A stretch of 64,000 nt of DNA from CAWEEP01 sp963808125 (lineage in GTDB: Bacteria; Chloroflexota; Dormibacteria; Aeolococcales; Aeolococcaceae): contig CAWEEP010000059.1 in the NCBI GenBank assembly GCA_963808125.1, forward strand, positions 95,737 through 159,736. The letters run 5' to 3'. Both the position numbers and the translations under genes were made by a program. The notes beneath the pieces were generated by a model, which was not told the origin of the DNA, did not search any database, and worked only from the letters and a program-made list of their open reading frames with translations. This document shows positions 56,932 through 64,000 of this stretch, one piece after another. How positions within the stretch are numbered: the stretch's first letter is position 1; each line of letters begins with the position of its first letter.

Positions 56932-57841
56932 TATTTTTCACTGAAAGTGCCTGTGGCTTTGCCACTGCCAGTGGCGGCAGGAAAGGGGGACGTAGCTTCA
57001 TCACTTGCGTGTTCATCATCCAGCCACTGCAAAGTATTCCAAACTTTACTCTTGGAAAGGCTATTGGCTTTAACAATGGCTGCATAACGGGACGCAATCA
57101 AGTCTTTACCATAACGCCGCTCCAAACGGCGTACGGTAAAATGCGCTTTGGCCATTTGCTGAAAATGCTCGATAAACAATACATTCACCGCCGCCCCGCC
57201 CAAAGCCCCTGCACCGGCAACACCTGCACCATGAACTTTTGGGAAACGGGCACATTGAACCGTGTAGAAACCACGCTGATAAACCTAACCAGTACAGGTG
57301 CGCCTTTTTTGGAAAGGCCACGTTTAGCAATATGTTGCGTGGTATCACAGACGGCTTTGGACAAAAAAGAACGCGCTGCATAATAACTGGTGTCCGCACT
57401 TTCGGCGGTCGCAGAACCGCCACTCAAAGCAAATACTGTCAAACACTCCAGCTTTGCTTCCAAAGTATTGATATCTTCCCCTTCATGCCGTGCGATTTCA
57501 GCAATAGAGCGCAACATCAGCGTTGCTGAAATGGGCAGTTCCACAGCCAGCGCCATAATGCCAAAACTTCCGCCGACTGCCCCGCTTAAACCCACTAGAA
57601 ACTTATGCGCTTTATTACTCGGCTTACGTTTTTTCCGTGGCATAGTCCGCAATGCGCCATCCAATGCGCGAGTAAGCGCCGCTTTAGTAATACGCGCCAC
57701 GATGGTCGACCAATGTCCCGGAAACGCCGCCATCGCCTTTTCAATCGGCATGCCAACCAATTGACTTAAGTGCGTGGCAAGGTTAATGGTTTCCAAACGC
57801 TGGGCGGCACGGGTCAGTGCAACCATGTCAACTTGTTGCAT
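56931..57841 (-). CDS. EcsC family protein, one frameshift
   Basis: Two minus-strand frames join. The first starts at the ATG at 57841 (MQQVDMVALTRAAQRLETIN) and includes LSGAVGGSFGIMALAVELPI and RSIAEIARHEGEDINTLEAK. It goes out of frame near 57,190, after VQVLPVQGL. The second continues with GGAAVNVLFIEHFQQMAKAH, FTVRRLERRYGKDLIASRYA. These blocks are the EcsC protein family. With a single indel the protein is ~300 residues. A hydrophobic segment near 90-110 suggests membrane association. The function of EcsC in Gram-negatives is unknown. It ends overlapping slyX by one base. Confidence 0.78.
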
Positions 57842-57855
57842 AAGATTCCTGTCTG

Positions 57856-58728
57856 TTACATGCCCTGAATATTGGCGATTAAACCAGTAAAATAAACAAT
57901 CAACTCATTCAGCAGCACAATCCAGCCATCCAGCTGTGCCTTGAGCATGTGCCAAAAATTATGCTGCTTAAAGTTTGCGTTGTCGTAAAAACTCAACCCC
58001 CGATAAAAAGTTTGCGAACCCATGTAAACCATGATCAAGGCGGCCGCTTTCAGCATTAAGCCGCGAAAATGCGCACTCATTTTGCCAAACGCCACACTCA
58101 CAAATAGCATCATTGGCAAGGTGCCTGCACCAAAAACCAACATTAGCAAACCACCTTCCGCAATACTCACTGCCGAAGTCGCTTTGACCGCCATCGCAAA
58201 GGTCAGCGGACAGGGCATCAGGCCATTCAAAAAGCCCGCCCACATCGCACCGATAAGCGGCCCTTTGGTACGTGAACTCGCATAGCCTTTGCGGAGTAAA
58301 TTCATCGGCAGCAAGCGAATAGAACCTTGCCATGGAATCCAGCCCAAAATCCCCAAAGCGAGCACAATCACCGTGACTCCAATCAACATCTGCAACAAAC
58401 TTTGGAATTTACCAAATAGGCCGCTAGACACCAGCACCACGCCTAAAGCCGCCGCCGCAAACCCCACACAGGTATACACTGAAATCCGTGTCAGTTGATA
58501 GATCAGATAGGGCCAATAAGAACGATTCGGACCAGAACTCATAAAATAACCGGACACCAAAGCGCCACACATCCCCAAACAATGCCCGCTGCCTAAAAAA
58601 CCTGCGATAAACGCCAAGGTATAATCAAAGCCACCCGCCGCATTGGCCACTTCCGCCATGCCCGCCATATTGCCGTGATCCATCGCGCCATGGCCCATCA
58701 TGCTGTGATCCATCATTGAATGATCCAT
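57856..58728 (-). CDS. SafE/UreH-like membrane protein with Met/His-rich N-terminus
   Basis: The 290 residues start at the ATG at 58728 with a Met/His-rich stretch (MDHSMMDHSMMGHGAMDHGN), a likely metal-binding arm, and then seven or so helices. The first membrane core has GFLGSGHCLGMCGALVSGYF (Cys50, Cys54), and a later one has GFLNGLMPCPLTFAMAVKAT (Cys173). These are hallmarks of TauE/SafE and UreH/CcdA-like metal-related transporters found beside copA. It directly follows the copA-like gene. A copper or other metal export/delivery role is the best inference. Confidence 0.82.
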   Translation of the reverse strand: MDHSMMDHSMMGHGAMDHGNMAGMAEVANAAGGFDYTLAFIAGFLGSGHCLGMCGALVSGYFMSSGPNRSYWPYLIYQLTRISVYTCVGFAAAALGVVLVSSGLFGKFQSLLQMLIGVTVIVLALGILGWIPWQGSIRLLPMNLLRKGYASSRTKGPLIGAMWAGFLNGLMPCPLTFAMAVKATSAVSIAEGGLLMLVFGAGTLPMMLFVSVAFGKMSAHFRGLMLKAAALIMVYMGSQTFYRGLSFYDNANFKQHNFWHMLKAQLDGWIVLLNELIVYFTGLIANIQGM

Positions 58729-58732
58729 AACG

Positions 58733-60705
58733 CTAATCCTGCCGCATCCGGTTAAGTCGCAAGGAATTCAGTATCACCGAAACTGAACTCAACGCCATCG
58801 CCGCAGAAGCAATCATCGGGATTTAACAGGCCCATTGCCGCTACGGGGATCGCTATCGTGTTATAGCCAAATGCCCAAAATAAATTTTGTTTAATGATGG
58901 GATCGTATCCGTGCTGAGCTGGATGGTTTCGTGACTTTACTGATATCACCCTGCACCAGCGTCAAATCTGCGGCTTCAATTGCAATATCCGTTCCACTCC
59001 CAATCGCAAAGCCCACATCCGCTGCAGCCAGTGCGGGCGCATCGTTTATGCCATCGCCGATCATGCCCACAAATTTTCCTTCCGTTTGAAATTGCTTAAT
59101 AATCGCCAATTTTTGCTCCGGCTTGGCATTGGCATCCCGTTTCAATACCAACCTTAGCCGCAATATACTGGGCGGTATTTTCGGTGTCGCCCGTCACCAT
59201 CAGGGTTTTAATGCCCAGCTTATGCAAATGCTTAATGGCTTGGGCAGCAAGAGGCCTTGGCTTTGTCTGCAATGCCAAATATCGCCGCCTCTTTGCCGTT
59301 AATGGCCATGAAAACCGCCGTCTTCCCTTGCAAAGAAAACTGCTCAGCGGTTTTTAGCAGTTTTTGAACGGTTATGCCTTGTTCCTGCAACCATGCCCTC
59401 CTGCCCAATAACACTTTTATGCTATTCACTTCTGCCGCGATCCCACAGCCAGTGACACTGTTAAAGTCATTGCAGGGCTGCAACTCCAACTGCTTTTCAC
59501 GGGCATATTCGACAATGGCTTTGCCAAAAAATGTCTGAACCATGTTCGGCGGAAGCCGCGAGGCTAATGATTGATACTTCACTTAAAGTGGAAAATCTCA
59601 CAAAATCGCTGACTTTCGGCTTGCCCTCAGTAATCGTCTTGTCAAACACCACTACATTAGGGCTTCGACAGATCTTCCAAGCTCTCTCCATTACGAATAT
59701 AAACGCCCCGATGAGCCGCTTGGCCTGCCCCAACCATAATCACCACCAGGTGTCGCCAAGCCTAAAGCGCAAGGGCAAGCAATCAACAGCACAGTAATGG
59801 CACTGCCAAATGCAAATGAAAACAAGCCAAGTATACAGCCAACCGACAGGCCATAGTCAAAACTGAAACACCCACGACTGCTGGCACAAACACGGAAGAA
59901 ATTCTATCCACCTGTTTTTGAATCGGTAGCTTCGTCGCTTGCGCCTGTTCTACCATCTGTACAATACCCGCGAGTACAGTATCCATGCCCACCGCCGTGG
60001 CCTTCACTTGCAACACGCCATTGCCGTTGACGCGCCAATCACCACATGATTGACCTCTTTCACCACTGGCAGACTCTCACCTGTGACCATCGACTCATCA
60101 ACAGTCGAAACACCTGCAATCACTACACCGTCGGTGGGAATCCTTTCGCCTGGCAAGAGATTAACGGTTATTGTCCCAATCACCACTGCGTCAACATCCA
60201 ACAACAACCCTACACCATCACGAATAACTGTTGCAGTCTGCGGCTGTAAATCAACCAGCTTGCGGATTGCAGCGCCTGCTTGGCCTTTGCCACGTCTCCA
60301 AATAACGCCCCAGCAATACAAAAGTAATGATCGCCGCCGCCGCTTCAAAGTACAGATGCCCACGACCTTTAATAATACCAGGCAAGCTATGCCATAAGCG
60401 GCACCTACGCCCAGCGCAATCAAGGATCCATTTGGCAGCTCGTTGCCTTGCCAAACGCCAAGCTTTAACAAAAAATTGCCCACCGCAAAACACACGGGTT
60501 GAGTCAACAAAAACTGCAAGCCATGCAACCAAGGCGCACGTGGCATTGCCATCCCAATCGCGACCACTGGCATACTTAAAACGCTCGACCAGAGAAAGCG
60601 GTTGCGCGCTTTTTGCAGGTTGATTTTTGTTTCAATCAATGCCTTCCGTTGCGATAAGGTATCCGTCGATTCGTTTGATACCAAACTTGCCACTTTGGCA
60701 CTCAC
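58733..60705 (-). pseudogene. copA: CopA-type heavy-metal P-type ATPase, heavily frameshifted
   Basis: Fragments in several frames reconstruct a copper-type P1B ATPase. Motifs are: TGES in DESMVTGESLPVVKEVNHV; the ion-binding CPC motif (IACPCALGLATPGG, near 59,753-59,800); the phosphorylation site at ~59,630; and the hinge MIGDGINDAPALAAADVGFA near 59,060. The last helix and a tail MIASAAMALSSVSVILNSLR end at the stop 58,733-58,735. At the phosphorylation site DKTGTIT reads DKTIT: six bases (Gly-Thr) are missing. At least six frameshifts are needed. The start is a GTG at 60705, without a visible N-terminal HMA domain in frame. Confidence 0.75.
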
Positions 60706-60800
60706 GGCGTCCTTAGTTTAACACCCGAGCTGACAAAGTTTCGGTACCAAAGTTTACGCTACTTGCTTAACCAGTGGATCGCGCTTTAAGACCATTTCAA

Positions 60801-61120
60801 TCAATAGGGCACAGAAGAGACGCAAGTCATGCCTTTACCCACGCCCAACTCGACCATTTGTAGGGCAGTTTCATCAAATAATTTCTTGCCGATGTCGCGT
60901 TTAGCCGAGGTAGGCTTTAGCAATTTTGCCAAAAAAGATGTATCAACATCTTCAATAAATTTTTTGGCAACGCTTGTGGCGTAAACCAATACGCCACCGA
61001 GCCTATCCCAAAAATCGAACGCACCTGCTTAATTTCCGGCCTTTTCTTTAGCAAAATTTCCAAAATATAAGCACGTTCGGCGTTGTTTTTAAAGACGGTG
61101 CCATGATCCTCAATCGTGAA
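60801..61120 (-). pseudogene. Fragment of a metal-ATPase-associated (HMA2-like?) protein
   Basis: Minus-strand frames read FTIEDHGTVFKNNAERAYIL, EILLKKRPEIKQVRS and, after a shift, FWDRLGGVLVYATSVAKKFI followed by EDVDTSFLAKLLKPTSAKRD and GKKLFDETALQMVELGVGKG. They flow as one protein over about 320 bases but are interrupted by frame changes. The style resembles the small proteins that accompany copper-type P-type ATPases in methanotrophs, which is inference only. No exact domain match is claimed. Confidence 0.35.
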
Positions 61121-61282
61121 GGCAATTGATGCACCAATTGGAAGTTTTTATAGGGGGCAGTTTCTGTATTCATAGTAGACCCAAAGTCAGCAATAGATCA
61201 AATTGGAAATTATTACAATCGGGACGCCAACCGCCAATCATTTCAGAACAACATCTGACGGCAAGCAGGGATGGCATGACAG

Positions 61283-61887
61283 CTAACGTGCCGTATTGCG
61301 CGAACGCACCCACAGATGAAACAGATAGGATGCTGTTAACCATTCATAACGATACTTTAAGGGGTTGGGAATCCATAAACTAACTACACGTTTCCAATGC
61401 AACTTAATCAAGTACAACACCAAAATATCATTCAAAAAATTAATGACCGCTTTTTCAGGATTCTGTATCAAGCCATTTTTCTTTTCAAACCCAATTTGGT
61501 GATAACCTTGACCGCTTGCACAGTTTCTTTGGCGTCGTTGTATTTGCCGTGCAGCCATTGGCTGGCTTTTAGGCTTTTGAAGAAGTTGCTGACCTACCTT
61601 CGTCAACAATTTCAGGTTTTAGCCCAACTTTAGACAAGGCTTTCTCAACCTTGATATTTGGCAGCCAAATCGTTCAACAAAACCGATAGCTCGACAGCCA
61701 AAGCTTTGAAGCTGCACAATGCCTCATCGAATCGAATCGATAATTTACCTTGGCGGTCATAAACCCGCACCCGCTTCACGCCAGGGATAGCTGCAATGCC
61801 AGTGGTTAAGGCCGAAGCTAGGAACGGCGTACATGCCCGTGCTGAATTGAAACCGGACATGCCCGATGGCGCGGTAACGCACAACAA
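61283..61887 (-). pseudogene. HMA-like protein fragments upstream of copA
   Basis: One frame reads CTPFLASALTTGIAAIPGVK then RVRVYDRQGKLSIRFDEAL (an HMA-type ferredoxin fold without the CxxC). A second, at 61609-61283, reads NPEKAVINFLNDILVLYLIK and LHWKRVVSLWIPNPLKYRYE, a hydrophobic tail typical of HMA2-domain proteins. They are separated by a frame change near 61,630. The gene is cut close to its start by the join at about 61,940. Confidence 0.4.
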
Positions 61888-61929
61888 ATTCTCGCTGAAT
61901 AGCCATAACTGCCTAAAATCCCCAGTTCA

Positions 61930-61950
61930 AAAAACAAAGCGGTCGTGGTG
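61930..61950. other. Chimeric join 2: AT-rich to GC-rich sequence
   Basis: Coming from the right, the kdpB frame reads EGHLVAMTGDGT and then goes into AT-rich residues (ALFFELGILGS). From the left, copper-related sequence ends at cagttcaaaaaacaaagc near 61,940. The change takes place within about ten bases, and the KdpB hinge (GDGTND) is the exact breakpoint. No mobile element, repeat or tRNA is visible. It is probably an assembly artefact. Confidence 0.75.
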
Positions 61951-63665
61951 CCGTCCCCCGTCATCGCCACCAGGTGACCCTCCGCCTGTTCCGCCCGGAT
62001 CCGGTCGATCTTGTCCTCGGGCTTCGCCTGCGCGATGAGTCCCCACCCAGGCCTCGGCGGCAATGGTCTTTGCGGTCAGCGGGTTGTCCCGGTGACCATG
62101 ATCGTCCAGGATCCCCATCCGGCGCACGCTGGCGAACCGTTCCCCCGCAGGCCGGGCTTCGCGGCGTCCTTAGCTCGATGATGCCGAGGGCGCGGCCATG
62201 GCGCCGGATGGCGAGCGGCGTGGCGCCCGGGCCGGCGATCTCGTCGCTGAGTGACCGGCGAGCTCTGCCGGTGGCTTCGCCGTCGAGCGCCGCGCGGATG
62301 GCGTCCACGGCGCCCTTGGGGAGTCGTCGTGCCGTCGATCGAGGATCACGCCGCTCGTGCGTGACTCCGCCGAGAAGGGGACCACCTCGGCGATCGTCGG
62401 AACCGCGTATGCCGTCCCGGGGACCAGCCTCCTGCGAAGCGGGCGTGCGCGAGCTCGACGATCGAGCGCCCCTCGGGCGTCTCGTCCTGGAGCGACGAGA
62501 TGCAGCGCGGCCTCTATAGCCTCGCGCTCGTCTGTCCCCGGGCAGCGCCACGATCCGTGCCGCAAGGCGGTTGCCGAACGTGATGGTGCCGGTCTTGTCC
62601 GCGGTCAGGCAGGGCGTCGACGGCACCGGAGGCCTCCCGGCGCGACCGCTCATCGCGAGAGCGTTAAATCGCGCCACGCGATCCACGTACCAGCGATGCC
62701 GATGGTCGAGAGCAGCCCGCCGACGTCGTGGGGATCGAGGCAGCGCGAGGAGTGCCACGAGCCACGATCCCGAGCGGGGCGCATTCAGCGTACACCCCGA
62801 AACGAGTCGGAGCGTCGCGGTCGCGCGGCAGGAAGACGAGCGTAGGCCCGAGAGGAGGATTGACGAGCGCATCTCGTTGGGTGTGCGCTGGAGTTTCGCA
62901 CCCTCGACGAGCGCGATCATGCGGTAGAGGAACGTCTCGCGGGTTCGCCGTGATCCGGATCGACCAGGTGTTCGCTGGGGATCGTCCGCCGGTAACCGTC
63001 CTGCGGATGTCGGTACCCGGTTCCTTGAGGACCGGCGCGGATTCGCCGGTGATCACCGCCTCGTTCACGTAGGCCACGCCCTAGATGACGTCGCCGTCGC
63101 CCCGGATCGTCTCGGCCTGGCGGACGACGATGACGTCGCCCGCGCGAAGGGCCAGGACCAGCCACGTCCTCGAGGCGACCCGTCGTCGCGGCGGCGGTGG
63201 GCAGTCGTCTCGGAGCGGGTCCCGCGCAGCGACCCGCCTGTGCTTGCCTCGCGCCTCGGCGAGCGCGTCCACGTCGCGAAGAACCGGTGAACCAGAGCCA
63301 GATCGCGATCTGCACACTCGAAGCCGGTGGAGCGTCGATCTCGTGCGCGGCCGCCTTGGTCAGCCCTGTGGCGTCCGCGACGCACACGAGGGTCACCGAG
63401 GGCCGCCGTGACCTCGACCACGAACATGACCGGGTTCTTGAACGGCTGCGCCGCAGTTCGAGCTTCCGGACGGCGGGCCCAAGGGCGGACCGGAGCAGCA
63501 CCGGGTCGAAGACGCCGCGCGGGGTGTGCCGACGTACTGCCAGCTCCCGATCCTCACGCTCGTCCCGCTGGCAGCGCTCTCGGCTGCCGCGGGAGCCTCG
63601 CGCTGTCTGTCGACGACCGAACGGAGAGCGGTCGGCCCGCGACGCTGGCGACGGAGACTGAATGG
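61945..63665 (-). pseudogene. kdpB: Potassium-transporting ATPase KdpB, truncated and heavily frameshifted
   Basis: KdpB is the P-type ATPase subunit of the high-affinity K+ pump. Minus-strand fragments in several frames reconstruct FDPVLLRSALGPAVRKLELR, NPVMFVVEVTAALG, TGESAPVLKEPGTD (A-domain), YRMIALVEGAKLQRTPNEM, DKTGTITFGNR (phosphorylation), PFSAESRTSGV and MTGDGT (hinge), where the gene is cut. At least six indels occur, roughly one per 150-250 bases. The missing C-terminal ~200 residues lie beyond the join. The start is uncertain, between 63,560 and 63,670. kdpA precedes it on the same strand. Confidence 0.8.
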
Positions 63666-63672
63666 GTTCGTG

Positions 63673-64000
63673 CTAGAACGCCTTCCCGGCATGCATCTGA
63701 GGAGCTCCTCGACGACCGGAGCCAGGGCGAGCCGCGGGAAGAAGGTGCGCGCGCCCACGATGACGATCACCCCGAGGAGGAGTCCGACGAACAGGACGCC
63801 CGTCGTGGGGAACTGTGCCAGCGACGGCGCCACGGCTCGCTTGGGGGCCATCGAGCCGGCGATGGCGAGGGATGATCTCGGCGAACCGTCCGAGGAACAT
63901 GGCGAACGCGCCAGCCAGGTTGCTGAAGAGCGTGTTGCCGGCGAGCCAGGCGAACGCGGAGCCGTTGTTCCCGGTAGTCCTTCAGAACGCATAGAGGATC
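63673..64000 (-). pseudogene. kdpA: Potassium-transporting ATPase KdpA, C-terminal part
   Basis: Minus-strand fragments give the KdpA end: MFLGRFAEII, SLAIAGSMAPKRAVAPSLAQ, FPTTGVLFVGLLLGVIVIVG, LALAPVVEELLRC and a final MHAGKAF at about 63,673. At least two frameshifts occur. KdpA is the K+-binding, ten-helix subunit. The 5' part lies outside the window. The order kdpA-kdpB is the standard operon. Confidence 0.75.

Noticed and set aside
43190..61940. AT-rich block as a horizontally acquired island inserted in the GC-rich genome
   Set aside because: The DUF11 gene cut on the left does not resume on the right; instead kdpB starts in mid-gene. No integrase, transposase, tRNA or direct repeat flanks the block, and it holds core gammaproteobacterial genes (rapA, rhlE, slyX). 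Chimeric joining explains this better.
1..64000. tRNA, rRNA or tmRNA genes
   Set aside because: No convincing cloverleaf, TTCGANTC arm with matching acceptor, or ribosomal RNA signature was noticed on reading. A covariance-model scan was not possible here.

Overview
The window is not one contiguous genome. It reads as three pieces joined end to end. Positions 1 to about 43,180 are GC-rich and carry a chromosomal origin neighbourhood. About 43,185 to 61,940 is much more AT-rich and gammaproteobacterial in gene content (rhlE, rapA, slyX, exosortase H). About 61,945 to 64,000 is GC-rich again and holds kdpA/kdpB, which do not continue the gene broken at the first join. Each join cuts a gene in mid-domain with no repeat, integrase or attachment site visible, so assembly or amplification chimerism is the simplest reading.

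Piece 1 comes from a GC-rich bacterium. Gene content suggests a Dormibacterota/Chloroflexota-like or other deep terrabacterial lineage (low confidence in the name). It contains parA-parB with a candidate parS, superoxide dismutase, signal peptidase I, ndk, an M16 peptidase, and the canonical jag-yidC-yidD-rnpA-rpmH block reading away from dnaA. Then come dnaA, a probable oriC and dnaN. A minus-strand operon follows (DUF4388 protein, Ig-like lipoprotein, beta-propeller, glycosyltransferase, recF, dciA-like DUF721). Next are an unusual receiver-domain regulator, folK-folP with an orphan DNA methyltransferase, two tandem GDP-mannose-dehydratase-like genes with a flippase, a superfamily I helicase, a glutaredoxin-PDZ fusion, DUF72, inositol monophosphatase, fabI-fabF, a GGDEF-EAL protein and a giant DUF11 repeat surface protein. 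The DUF11 gene is cut at the first join.

Piece 2 resembles a methanotroph-like gammaproteobacterium (inference). On the minus strand it has an exosortase H protein-sorting locus (xrtH, an associated membrane protein and a very large repeat protein that is the likely substrate), rhlE, rapA, slyX, an EcsC-family gene and a copper/heavy-metal module (SafE-like membrane protein, CopA-like ATPase, HMA-like remnants). Piece 3 is the 3' part of kdpA and most of kdpB, also on the minus strand, cut in the ATPase hinge motif.

Single-base frameshifts are scattered through piece 1 (parA twice, folK, the helicase, a LAGLIDADG-like gene, the lepB stop, the DUF4388 start). They become very dense in the giant repeat gene, copA and kdpAB. 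This pattern fits uncorrected long-read indels better than biological decay, because universally conserved genes are hit.
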